Shown: positions 6,892-14,189, numbered from the stretch's first letter. The stretch: DNA of 28,518 nucleotides from Lachnospiraceae bacterium (GCA_014804565.1 JAAUZN010000069.1:1-28518), one strand, 5' to 3'. Notes: generated by a model from the letters alone, not told the origin. Made by a program: numbers and translations.

Positions 6892-6961
6892 AAAAAAAGA
6901 CCGGGCAGATAATGGCAGGTGGGCATAGTTATCCCATCCTGTCATTGCTCTGCTCCGGTCT
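6892..6961 (-). terminator. Long hairpin plus T-run between the ATPase and XRE genes (terminator or attenuator)
   Basis: On the minus strand AGACCGG (6961-6955) pairs with CCGGTCT (6904-6898). Inside, CAGA/TCTG, AATG/CATT, CAGG/CCTG and GGG/CCC also pair, separated by small bulges. Seven T residues (6898-6892) follow. The hairpin is 64 nt, longer than a simple terminator. It lies 150 bp after the ATPase stop and 60 nt before the XRE start, so it either ends the ATPase transcript or attenuates XRE. Confidence 0.6.
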
Positions 6962-7000
6962 CTGCCTTTCTGCGCCGGCAGTCCGCTAAGCTATTGTTTC

Positions 7001-7006
7001 ATTATA
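7001..7006 (-). promoter_or_regulatory. Possible -10 box upstream of the XRE leader hairpin
   Basis: TATAAT on the minus strand, without a clear -35 partner. If used, it gives an XRE leader of about 160 nt that contains the long hairpin at 6898-6961. Confidence 0.3.
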
Positions 7007-7113
7007 TACCAAGCTCATTCGCCCTAATCCCCGACACGGCCGCCTCTCTGCCATTTGATATGGCTGCCATGCATAATACTGCTCCGTAGTTGAATCTTCC
7101 ATAAACATAGTTT

Positions 7114-9009
7114 CTACTCTTCTTCCTGTTTAAATAAATTAGTTATTGCCTCAGAGAGATTTTTGCGTGCTTCTTCGGTATCGCTGTCAGCCTTTCCTGA
7201 AAAATCCATTGATGCCCCCACTCCTTCAAGCAAATGGCCCGTCATAGAAACCTTACCAAAAAGACTCTCATAGTTCTCGAATGCCCACGCGCTCTTTGCC
7301 TTATTTATGACCTTCTCCTCTCTTTTAAAAAGATCCTGCAAAATATTGATAAGATATTCAAAAATCAATGCCTGCTTGTTTTCACGCATCAGCTCATAAC
7401 TCGACTTAAACGCATCGGGATTACCCTTGTCAAATTTCATGTACATATCTTCCCTATACATCTCCAACACACATGAGTCCCTAGCCCATAATTTCCAGAG
7501 CTCCACGCCTTTTGATGAGAATTTAATACTCTCACCATTATCTTTCATTTCAAGGACTCCACACGCGACCAGATGATGTACAGCATCATTAAACAATTTG
7601 TTAACATCATCTCGTTCCTCAAATGTATCGCCAAATATATCCCTAAAATCCCGCTGCATGTCTCTTAACTTAACAGGTTTGTTCTCATCTCTGCCCTGAA
7701 TATCTAAAAGGCGGATATTGTAAGCCATGATGTAGAGAGTCATCAACGCATTGTCACTTGCCCCTTTTTCATTTTCTTCCACTCTACTGTCAAAGATACT
7801 TGGTATATAACCATCGGTTCCCCCCATATATACAAGATCAGCTCCGCAGGCAATGCTTCTTTCGACAGTAATGTTGTTCAACACATATTCGTCCTTGCCT
7901 AATGCCACACTTGGATCTGTCAGTGCATCCCTAGTTACCCATACCGGATTTGATAGGATATCATTATAAATCCTCATCACCTGTCGCATATCATGTCCAG
8001 TCAGCCCTTTTATGATGTCAGCATACTTTTTCTCATATTTTTCACTAAGAAGAAGCAATATCTTCAGTGCCTTTTCCCACTTTCCATCTTCTGAATATTT
8101 GACATTATCAGGAAGCGCATTATACTTTTCCCTAAAATACAGTGAAAGATCTATATCACGTTTTTTTTGAATAATTACCGCCGTTTCCAAGCCATCAAAA
8201 GCTTTATCCTGCCTAAATACCTCATCTGTCTCTGTACGCATGGAAATAACAAGCTGAACATGAACTCTCCGTCCCTTCCAGCCTTTGGGGTAATTTTGCA
8301 TGCATTCAAAAAACCGAATATATTGCATAACAATATTCTTCCTTACCTCTTCGCGGACGGACTCTATCCCATCTATAATAATTATGACACGATCCAGTGG
8401 CACATCAGCCTTAGAAAGATAAAACTTTAACTTTGAAGCCTCATATATAAAGAATTCCTCCTTTGCTGCATTAAGCTTATTCTCTGTAGTTCCACCATCC
8501 CTATTGCCAAGTGAGTATAGAACCTTAGGATTTGTGTTCCACACAAAGTCCTCGAAATTCTCTTTTGTTTCCTTTTTTTCAAACCACTCCTTGACATCCG
8601 TGAATTCGCTTTCAATCTTTCCACAGACGGCGCCTGCAGTTCGCGATATGTCATAACGGATTTCATCAATCCCTCCGTTACTGAGTGCAGCACTATGTTT
8701 GAACACAGGAATAATGACCGCTCTTCCATCAATTTGAATGGCATTGTTCACACAGCCAAACACATTCATGATCTCTATTGTCTTACCATTACCTTTTCCC
8801 CCAATGAACAACGTGACCGCATCCATATACCTCGTCTTGACTGCCTCAAGTTCCTCATCAGCATTTTTATCTTTTATATATGGCCATATTCCTCCCGGAT
8901 CAGCATTCAAGAAGTACCTAAAAGGTTCCTTTAATTCCTCATATAGGGGATTTTTCCAATAATCCCGCAACCTGCCAGCAATCTGGTTGATTTTTCGATA
9001 TTCTTGCAT
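7114..9009 (-). CDS. Large P-loop ATPase, STAND/ORC-like (631 aa)
   Basis: Walker A is GGKGNGKT at residues 70-77. Walker B is RVIIIIDGIESV with Asp near 213. LVISMRTETDEVFR around 260 resembles the sensor-1 segment of ORC/STAND-type ATPases. The C-terminal third (GLTGHDMRQVMRIYNDIL onward) is helical, with a winged-helix-like part (VNKLFNDAVHHLVACGVLEM). No fused effector or membrane segment is evident. ATG at 9009 has AAGGA 5 nt upstream and is served by a consensus promoter (9055-9083) overlapped by a palindrome. It is divergent from the XRE gene at 9301, which probably represses it. Large solitary ATPases of this type in mobile elements are often anti-phage sensors, but that is inference. 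No named system was recognised. Confidence 0.75.
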   Translation of the reverse strand: MQEYRKINQIAGRLRDYWKNPLYEELKEPFRYFLNADPGGIWPYIKDKNADEELEAVKTRYMDAVTLFIGGKGNGKTIEIMNVFGCVNNAIQIDGRAVIIPVFKHSAALSNGGIDEIRYDISRTAGAVCGKIESEFTDVKEWFEKKETKENFEDFVWNTNPKVLYSLGNRDGGTTENKLNAAKEEFFIYEASKLKFYLSKADVPLDRVIIIIDGIESVREEVRKNIVMQYIRFFECMQNYPKGWKGRRVHVQLVISMRTETDEVFRQDKAFDGLETAVIIQKKRDIDLSLYFREKYNALPDNVKYSEDGKWEKALKILLLLSEKYEKKYADIIKGLTGHDMRQVMRIYNDILSNPVWVTRDALTDPSVALGKDEYVLNNITVERSIACGADLVYMGGTDGYIPSIFDSRVEENEKGASDNALMTLYIMAYNIRLLDIQGRDENKPVKLRDMQRDFRDIFGDTFEERDDVNKLFNDAVHHLVACGVLEMKDNGESIKFSSKGVELWKLWARDSCVLEMYREDMYMKFDKGNPDAFKSSYELMRENKQALIFEYLINILQDLFKREEKVINKAKSAWAFENYESLFGKVSMTGHLLEGVGASMDFSGKADSDTEEARKNLSEAITNLFKQEEE

Positions 9010-9054
9010 CTCGATCCTTCCTCTCTATTGCACATATTGTGAAATTCTGGTTCT

Positions 9055-9087
9055 ATTATAGACCAACAAAGTATGCGTGTCAACGCA
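9055..9087 (-). promoter_or_regulatory. Consensus promoter of the ATPase with overlapping operator
   Basis: Minus strand TTGACA (9078-9083), 17-bp spacer, TATAAT (9055-9060): a perfect sigma-A promoter. The palindrome TGCGT-GTCA-ACGCA (9074-9087) covers the -35 box, a typical site for repression, probably by the divergent XRE protein. Confidence 0.75.
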
Positions 9088-9104
9088 AACTTTAACAATT
9101 AGTA

Positions 9105-9133
9105 TTGACATGTTAGTTTCTCGGATGTAAAAT
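9105..9133 (+). promoter_or_regulatory. Promoter of the XRE / 156-aa transcript
   Basis: Plus strand TTGACA (9105-9110), 17-bp spacer, TAAAAT (9128-9133). Transcription would begin near 9140 and produce a ~150-nt structured leader before the XRE start. Confidence 0.65.
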
Positions 9134-9181
9134 AACTATATCAGTAATCCTTCTAGTTGCTGATTCACAAAAATAATCACC

Positions 9182-9269
9182 CTGGTTCTGGCGGATGCAC
9201 GGCGGTGCACTGTGGCTTTACTGCGGAGGTCTCCACTTAACCAGCGCTCTGTCTGCTGATAGGGGACAG
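9182..9269 (+). ncRNA. Structured 5' leader or small RNA (unknown class)
   Basis: Nested complementary segments suggest a folded RNA. A closing stem CTGGTT/AACCAG (9182-9187, 9239-9244) encloses a hairpin TGCAC-GGCG-GTGCA (9196-9209) and a second element GTGG...GGAG/CTCC(AC) (9212-9236). It is followed by CTGTC/GACAG (9249-9253, 9265-9269). The stretch is GC-rich compared with the AT-rich flanks and carries no ORF. It sits between a consensus promoter and a non-ATG start codon, so it may control translation of the XRE gene. I do not recognise a known riboswitch class. Folding is by eye. Confidence 0.45.
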
Positions 9270-9300
9270 TCCAGGGGAAGGCAGGAGGTTGAATTTAATA

Positions 9301-9852
9301 TTGGATGCAAATGCAAAAAAACCATCACGAGAGGAACTTTATTCCCGCTACCGCAAGAAGATTGCTGAAACGATACGTGATGCACGGATGCAGAAACGCC
9401 TCGGGCAGAAGGAGCTTGCCGAGCTTATCGGAATTTCGCCTGCTCAATTATGTAGAATCGAGAATGCTGATAGTCGGCCCACCAAGCCAACGCTCCAGAA
9501 ACTCTCAGCATATATCGATATCCCTTACTCAGAATTATTAAGCATAGCTGGATACAGCAACGCTAAAGGTGAAGAAACCCTTTTCAATAAAGAGGGCAAG
9601 AAACTCGACACATATAATCTTGTTTCTTCTATCTACAAGGCCGATAGCAGCTTATTGGAATGCTTTCAGAATTTTGATGAAATTGGTGATGAAGAAAATG
9701 TCAGAGTCCTGAAAGTATTATTGCACTCTATGAGAAAGGAGGTCGAATTAAGGGAAAACGGCGGAAACAGTTTATTTCAGAACACTTTCAAAGCACTAAA
9801 AAGGTTCATCCTTACGGCACTTGTGGATACCGACTCGTTATCCCCCAAATGA
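9301..9852 (+). CDS. XRE-family regulator, non-ATG start (183 aa)
   Basis: A Cro/C1 HTH lies at residues ~20-75: IAETIRDARMQKRLGQKELA, then IGISPAQLCRIENADSRPTKPTL, then LSAYIDIPYSELLSIAGY, which resembles the AlpA/SinR-like linker. The C-terminal ~100 residues are helical and unrecognised. There is no ATG in frame near the start. GGAGG (9284-9288) touches a TTG at 9289 and lies 12 nt before a TTG at 9301. I prefer 9301, but both spacings are poor, so translation may be weak or controlled by the structured leader. It is divergent from the 631-aa ATPase. Downstream the stop overlaps a possible 18-codon ORF, then a 156-aa gene follows. Confidence 0.8.
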   Translation: MDANAKKPSREELYSRYRKKIAETIRDARMQKRLGQKELAELIGISPAQLCRIENADSRPTKPTLQKLSAYIDIPYSELLSIAGYSNAKGEETLFNKEGKKLDTYNLVSSIYKADSSLLECFQNFDEIGDEENVRVLKVLLHSMRKEVELRENGGNSLFQNTFKALKRFILTALVDTDSLSPK

Positions 9853-9905
9853 ATATCATGAATAGTGATCCAACATTCACAGACGGCCCATACCATTACT
9901 TTTAA
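9849..9905 (+). CDS. Possible 18-codon ORF overlapping the XRE stop
   Basis: The ATG at 9849 overlaps the TGA of the XRE gene as ATGA, the hallmark of translational coupling. It encodes the peptide MNIMNSDPTFTDGPYHYF. There is no independent Shine-Dalgarno. It could be a coupled small protein, or simply a chance overlap; part of it takes part in the long-range inverted repeat described next. Confidence 0.25.
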   Translation: MNIMNSDPTFTDGPYHYF

Positions 9906-10036
9906 CCTCCAAGGGCCAAGGAAATTCAGTTAGGCATAATTATTGATGGAATGACCCTATAGTTTTATGGTATGGCATGGGCGAAACGCTAAAGTAGCAT
10001 GAAAACCCTCGGCATACGGACACGGTTCCGCGTGCC
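9886..10036 (+). ncRNA. Structured intergenic region upstream of the 156-aa gene
   Basis: CCATACCAT (9888-9896) is exactly complementary to ATGGTATGG (9967-9975), 70 nt apart, and GCCCAT (9886-9891) is also complementary to ATGGGC (9977-9982). Downstream, GGCATACGGA (10011-10020) pairs with TCCGCGTGCC (10027-10036) with one mismatch and one G-U pair. No ORF spans 9906-10066. The pattern fits a folded leader or small RNA rather than spacer DNA. It matches no class I know. Confidence 0.45.
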
Positions 10037-10066
10037 AATTAATTATGAGAAAATTGGAGATTTTTT

Positions 10067-10537
10067 ATGAAAGATCAAAGTTTATCCCCGTGTGGATACG
10101 ATCTCTCATGCGAAATCGTCGAAGGGTTATGCACGGGATTGTATACGCTTGGTAAAACAAACATAGATCTCATTCCAAACGCGTTGGAAGTCATGTTTGA
10201 CAAGCTAGATGACATCGAGTATCCAGTCTATCTGTTCGAAATGCCTCCTACTTGTTATGGCACCTGTATTGCTCAAGTAGAACTACGAAAAGATTGTGGC
10301 GCTCCGATCATATGTACTAGATATTATGTGGATACTTACAAAGATTCAGCCATGCAGCGCAAGCATCGGCTTGAGCAATTGGCGAACGCTGTCATTGCTA
10401 CCGTTCTGGGCGAGATTATCCCAAACTTTATCGATGATATTTCGCCTGATGAGACATACAGCAGTATTAACAGTGACTACCACATCCGATCTTTGACAGA
10501 GAAAATGTATGAGGCACTGGACAAAATAGCTGTTTGA
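10067..10537 (+). CDS. Hypothetical protein (156 aa)
   Basis: Family not recognised. Soluble and acidic, with no signal peptide or membrane segment. It has an alpha/beta appearance: a helix at residues ~15-50, a strand pair around YPVYLFEMPP, a cluster CYGTCIAQVELRKDCGAPIIC with four Cys, and a C-terminal helical part. ATG at 10067 has GGAG 8 nt upstream. It is downstream of the XRE gene on the same strand and ends at a strong hairpin. By position it belongs to the divergent ATPase/XRE module and could be a partner or antitoxin-like factor, but no motif supports a mechanism. Confidence 0.65.
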   Translation: MKDQSLSPCGYDLSCEIVEGLCTGLYTLGKTNIDLIPNALEVMFDKLDDIEYPVYLFEMPPTCYGTCIAQVELRKDCGAPIICTRYYVDTYKDSAMQRKHRLEQLANAVIATVLGEIIPNFIDDISPDETYSSINSDYHIRSLTEKMYEALDKIAV

Positions 10538-10545
10538 AACAAATG

Positions 10546-10571
10546 ATACCGGAAGCCACGGCTTCCGGTAT
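10546..10571 (+). terminator. Hairpin terminator after the 156-aa gene
   Basis: ATACCGGAAGC pairs perfectly with GCTTCCGGTAT around a 4-nt loop, 8 bp after the stop codon. The T-run is weak (TTTC), but the stem is very stable. Confidence 0.7.
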
Positions 10572-10762
10572 TTCAGTGGTCAAATAATTCGACTAACTTT
10601 TGCAACAGAAGTGTAGGGCTAAGACCCCTTCATTTTGCTTTTTAGCAATTATCCAATTTAAAGCGATAACACTTTTCACATAAATTCGGACACTCTGTCA
10701 ATTCAAACTATGCTGTAAAAGATTTTTCGGTAAGCTTATTCAATTGTATGATTTTCAAACAA
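10572..10762. other. Gap with a possible Cys-rich ORF remnant
   Basis: No intact gene. On the minus strand 10642-10701 reads 19 residues with four Cys (CPNLCEKCYRF...C) from a TTG, preceded in frame by TAG. It looks like the end of a zinc-ribbon-like small protein, but it may be chance. Confidence 0.25.
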
Positions 10763-11371
10763 TTATTGTTTGTTTTCTGATGTATATAAACATTTATCGT
10801 TATACCTATTAACAAGTTGCCTAAAATGATTTCTAAAATTTTTAATAATTTCTCTACCAAGTCTTGTATCATTGCGAAATACTAAAGGAGAATAATCTAT
10901 ATTAGTACCCGTCGGTTTTGTATCATCAAAATAGACGTGTCCAGTAAGAACCAACTCATCCCCTAATATTGTGTAATAGTGATCCGGATCATAGTCGTAT
11001 CCTATAATATTTAATTCTCTGATTCTGCCTTCTGTTACCTAGCGTTTCCAGATTGAAATAGCATTATTCAGATTTGCAATATCTTCTTTGGTTTCATTAT
11101 CCTTATTTCGTACTAATATAGTAAATTTTTGTAGATTAACATTTGGTTTTAGCTCCAATAAAGTGTTGACTCTATTGCTTAACTCAAATGAATTAACCGT
11201 ATACATATATATTTCATCAACTGAACTCATCAAATCATCAAAACTATCGTTTGTTTTTAGTATATATATGCTCCTACTTCTGTTTTTACCTTTGGTAAAA
11301 AACGCTGTTAGTAATACCCCCGTTATCGTCGCGACAAATCCAATTATAGCTGCTATAATAGTATCAGTCAT
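10763..11371 (-). pseudogene. Membrane-anchored protein interrupted by an in-frame TAG
   Basis: The frame that begins with ATG at 11371 encodes an N-terminal membrane helix (IIAAIIGFVATITGVLLTAFF) and ~85 soluble residues, and then meets TAG at 11039-11041. The same frame continues without another stop for 91 codons to 10763. That part is clearly protein-like: IRELNIIGYDYDPDHYYTIL, GDELVLTGHVYFDDTKPTG, then SPLVFRNDTRLGREIIKNF. The whole would be 202 residues. The downstream half has no ATG or ribosome binding site of its own near the stop. A single nonsense mutation is the simplest explanation; readthrough is possible. It follows the GHKL ATPase-nuclease gene on the same strand, with 139 bp between. 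Family not recognised. Confidence 0.7.
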
Positions 11372-11510
11372 TTGTAATTTCCCCTATATATAAATTCTTT
11401 ACTTCTATTGCATAATTCTTTTTGCTTACTAATTTTCTTTTACCGAAGTATTGTCAATATTTTCTCAATTATTGAGTAGCTTAGCTAATAAAATATTATG
11501 TAAGAAAATG

Positions 11511-13208
11511 TCAATTTTGAGCCTTTATTTCAATTTTCAACTCTTCTTCAATGAACTCTTTAAGAGAAATAACTTGAATTCGTACAGCTGAATCATCGGA
11601 ATCCAAAAAGTAAACCTTTTTTCCATTTGAGTTTCCAATATGAAACTGCCGTTCAGTATCTCCCACCGAAGAAGATATTTTTGTTCCATCTTTCAAATTA
11701 TTAGAAAAATCCCAGCAAACAATAACACGAACATTTCGAAATGAGTGATTAAATTCACGCGATCCCAATAAATATTTTAATTCAACATACCAATATTCAC
11801 AGTCTGCAATTTTATTATCAGACTTATTTCTGGCAACTAAATCAACACCAATACTTTCATCATAGTCTAATGGTTCAAATGAAAACTTATCCGGATACAG
11901 TGTATATATAGACATAAATAATCCATACAACTCTGCCTCATTTCGAGGTTCTAAAAAAGTTCTTCCATTAATTTCAAAAAATCTTTTAGCTGCTATTAAA
12001 TCCTTGCGCTTTTGAAAAGCAGCTTTCTCAACTTCTACTGTTTTAGCTTCTTGTTGCCACTTTTTCAAAGTATTAATATTATTTTTATAAAGATCTACAT
12101 CTATTTCATTCAAAATTTGTTCTAAATCTTTTTTGAGTTCATTAACAATAAGTAAATTAGTATTTGCAACGCTACCTCTATTTGCTGTTAATTTCAACTT
12201 TTGACAGTTGATAAATCCATGCAACATTACATATGAGTTTGATCCCGTTCCAAATCCCGTTATCCAATCATTTACTCTTTGAACTGGTACAAAATCTTTA
12301 CAAAGATAAATTCCATAACGATCGGCTACTTTATAACTACCTTTTTTTCGATTTGCTCTATTTTTTAACAAAGGATTGTACAATTTTTTGGCTTCATCCC
12401 CCTCCACATAAATAACAACATCATATTTGATGTCAGGTCTTGCATCTAAAAATCTATCTTGATATACATATTTTTTTACAAAATAGTCGGCAGCGTTTTC
12501 TTCATATATTTCAAAAAGCTTATTAATATTTGTATTTTCTTTAGCAAAAATATGACCAAATTCTAGTATTTCATACTCCTCAACATCCAGAGCCTTTAAA
12601 AAAACCTTAAAATTATTCTTCTCTTTTCCCTCTAACTCCATTTCAAAAGATCCGAGTTTAGTCTTCCAATATAGATAATCCTTTATAATATCTTGCGTAT
12701 ATTGACCCATTTCGTTTTGATTGTACCCTTCCAAACGAATATATGTACCTTTTTGATACAGTTCGTTAACCTCACGAACTACAGGATCATGCATTTTACC
12801 AGAATTAAGACTCCCAAACGCCGCTTCACATATAGATTCAAATGATTGATTACCATTTGTAGTTTGCACAACAATTTTATCTGATCTCAAATAGATTTTA
12901 GTTCCATGACCTTTCTCACCAATTTTAGAACTATCGCTTTTTGAGGCAGAATTACCAAGATTCCAGAAATTATTTACAATTTGCTCTTTACTCATGCCAT
13001 CCCCATTATCACGCAGTTCAATGACCAGCTTTTCTTTTCCTGAAATTTCTTCGACTTTAACAGATATGTAAAACTCAGTCGCATGCCAATCGAAAGCATT
13101 TTGCAATGCTTCGCGAAATAACTCCATAGGATCTCCAAAATCTCCCGCTATCTCTAAAAATTCCGCAGTTTCATTAACCTTCGGTATAATTTTTTCCCAT
13201 TCACTCAT
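11511..13208 (-). CDS. GHKL ATPase fused to a PD-(D/E)XK-like nuclease domain (565 aa)
   Basis: The N-terminal Bergerat-fold ATPase has the N box ELFREALQNAFDW (E33, N37, D40), the G1 box RDNGDGM (D67-G71) and the G2 loop GEKGHGTK (G97-G102), all intact. The middle part would be an S5-like transducer (YVMLHGFINCQKLKLTANRG). The C-terminal ~130 residues show D456 (SIGVDLVARN), a strand and E476-L-K478 (YWYVELKYLL), then FRNVRVIVCWDF, as in restriction-type nucleases. Prokaryotic GHKL/MutL-MORC-like ATPases are known from conflict and restriction loci. I start at ATG 13208 (GGAGGAG, 7 nt spacing); the frame extends upstream only into a decayed ORF. A membrane-protein pseudogene follows. A defence role is inferred. 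Confidence 0.8.
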   Translation of the reverse strand: MSEWEKIIPKVNETAEFLEIAGDFGDPMELFREALQNAFDWHATEFYISVKVEEISGKEKLVIELRDNGDGMSKEQIVNNFWNLGNSASKSDSSKIGEKGHGTKIYLRSDKIVVQTTNGNQSFESICEAAFGSLNSGKMHDPVVREVNELYQKGTYIRLEGYNQNEMGQYTQDIIKDYLYWKTKLGSFEMELEGKEKNNFKVFLKALDVEEYEILEFGHIFAKENTNINKLFEIYEENAADYFVKKYVYQDRFLDARPDIKYDVVIYVEGDEAKKLYNPLLKNRANRKKGSYKVADRYGIYLCKDFVPVQRVNDWITGFGTGSNSYVMLHGFINCQKLKLTANRGSVANTNLLIVNELKKDLEQILNEIDVDLYKNNINTLKKWQQEAKTVEVEKAAFQKRKDLIAAKRFFEINGRTFLEPRNEAELYGLFMSIYTLYPDKFSFEPLDYDESIGVDLVARNKSDNKIADCEYWYVELKYLLGSREFNHSFRNVRVIVCWDFSNNLKDGTKISSSVGDTERQFHIGNSNGKKVYFLDSDDSAVRIQVISLKEFIEEELKIEIKAQN

Positions 13209-13421
13209 ATTTTTACTCCTCCATATGTATTTCAAACAACTCGTTTTTTGTATTGTGACATATCTTTTTTCGTATTTTAAGATTAAACCATGCTTTCGCG
13301 CATATCCTCTCAACACCTTGCATACTTCACAAGCAAGTTACTGTTGCTATTCAGGATCAACCTTATTAACACTATCAAGAGAGTCACGCAATTTACTCGC
13401 ACAATCTATAGTTTGGAAAAC
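13209..13421 (-). pseudogene. Decayed small ORF upstream of the GHKL gene
   Basis: In the frame of the GHKL gene, codons from 13421 read SKLRDSLDSVNKVDPE, then TAG (13347-13349), QQ, TAA (13338-13340), then LACEVCKVLRGYARKHGLIL and on into the GHKL start without a stop. The residue pattern is that of a real small helical protein with two nonsense codons and no start. It now serves as the 5' leader of the GHKL gene. Family not recognised. Confidence 0.4.
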
Positions 13422-13569
13422 TTATTGAAAGTGGTGTTGTTACTCTTGTTGTTGAATATAGTTAAATATCATATATTATGTATAGGATACATATATAGTT
13501 CTCAGTCATTCTTTTGTATAGTAATCTACTTCTTTGATAGTTATATTATAAATTGAATAACAAATTATA

Positions 13570-13598
13570 ACAATATGGATTTTATAATATTCAGTCAA
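13570..13598 (-). promoter_or_regulatory. Candidate promoter of the GHKL gene
   Basis: Minus strand TTGACT (13593-13598), 17-bp spacer, TATTGT (13570-13575). The leader to the ATG at 13208 would be ~350 nt and includes the decayed ORF. The rest of 13422-13648 is AT-rich and empty. Confidence 0.4.
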
Positions 13599-13648
13599 AT
13601 ATGGTCATATTTACATGTATTAATTGTATCTTAAATCTACAAAATAAA

Positions 13649-13673
13649 GCGTTTATTGATTTTCAACAAACGC
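13649..13673 (-). terminator. Terminator after the DUF6809-like / small membrane protein pair
   Basis: GCGTTT (13649-13654) pairs with AAACGC (13668-13673), extended by TTG/CAA pairs around the loop. On the minus strand CTTTATTTT follows. It sits just after the 22-aa ORF. Confidence 0.6.
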
Positions 13674-13684
13674 CTTTTACCTAT

Positions 13685-13753
13685 TTAGAGCTTTTTCGAT
13701 TTTATAAATAAAACCAGTATTATAAAAGCTATGGCACAAATAATTGTCACCAT
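13685..13753 (-). CDS. 22-aa single-helix membrane peptide
   Basis: The ATG at 13753 overlaps the stop of the upstream gene as TAATG, and AAAAGG lies 7 nt upstream. The peptide is MVTIICAIAFIILVLF followed by the basic end IKSKKL, a perfect single membrane helix with a positive C-terminus. Overlap, ribosome binding site and composition argue that it is translated. It resembles type I toxin or small regulatory membrane peptides only in general form. Confidence 0.5.
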   Translation of the reverse strand: MVTIICAIAFIILVLFIKSKKL

Positions 13754-14091
13754 TATATTACCTTTTCACAATCAAATTTCTGCTCATTCAATATACCGCC
13801 ATCCCGACCAATCTGATTTACTTCCGTCATCAGCTTAATACCATCATAAAATCCCTGCTTATAAGCAGTTGCGCCATACGCAGCTCCGCTGGCATTAGTA
13901 GCAGAAATTGCCTTATCAACCACCTTATTCTGTTCTCTGCTCAATCCTACATCTTTCAGTTCATTTATCGCTTCATCAACTTCTTTTTGTGCTACTTGGT
14001 ACAACTCGTTATCATTAAGTACATTTTCTAATACTTTGTGTATCCTTTCTTCCGCAAGTATATCCAGTAAATTCTCATCTCTTTTCTCCAC
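13753..14091 (-). CDS. DUF6809-like small helical protein (112 aa)
   Basis: Acidic and helical. The C-terminal YKQGFYDGIKLMTEV resembles the conserved (F/Y)xxGFxxGxxLMxE signature of small Clostridia proteins grouped as DUF6809; the assignment is from memory. Function is unknown; such proteins are frequent in mobile elements. The start is GTG at 14091, with GGGAGG 9 nt upstream. It is transcribed from an excellent promoter (14128-14156) that carries GCCGTCA repeats and is divergent from the ribbon-helix-helix gene. A 22-aa membrane peptide is coupled downstream. Confidence 0.65.
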   Translation of the reverse strand: MEKRDENLLDILAEERIHKVLENVLNDNELYQVAQKEVDEAINELKDVGLSREQNKVVDKAISATNASGAAYGATAYKQGFYDGIKLMTEVNQIGRDGGILNEQKFDCEKVI

Positions 14092-14127
14092 TTCGTATTA
14101 CCTCCCGCTTATTTCTCTTATATTGAA

Positions 14128-14189
14128 ATTATAATATGCCGTCATTATGCCGTCAATATAATTTTAAGCCGTCATTTCGACGGTATAAT
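14128..14189. promoter_or_regulatory. Divergent promoters with GCCGTCA operator repeats
   Basis: The minus-strand promoter TTGACG (14151-14156), 17 bp, TATAAT (14128-14133) drives the DUF6809-like gene. The plus-strand TATAAT at 14184-14189 precedes the ribbon-helix-helix gene. GCCGTCA occurs at 14138, 14149 (11 bp apart) and 14168; the last also forms the inverted repeat CCGTC-ATTTC-GACGG (14169-14183). The first two copies fill the spacer and -35 of the minus promoter, the third abuts the plus -10. This is the layout expected for an autoregulating Arc/MetJ-type repressor. Confidence 0.7.

Noticed and set aside
6834..6926. N-terminal extension of the 121-aa XRE protein
   Set aside because: It would be translated through a hairpin with T-run, and the ATG at 6833 has an ideal GGAGGT site.
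7114..9009. Naming the 631-aa ATPase as an Avs or KAP defence protein
   Set aside because: There is no visible nuclease effector, repeat sensor domain or membrane helices; only Walker motifs and a sensor-like segment are seen.
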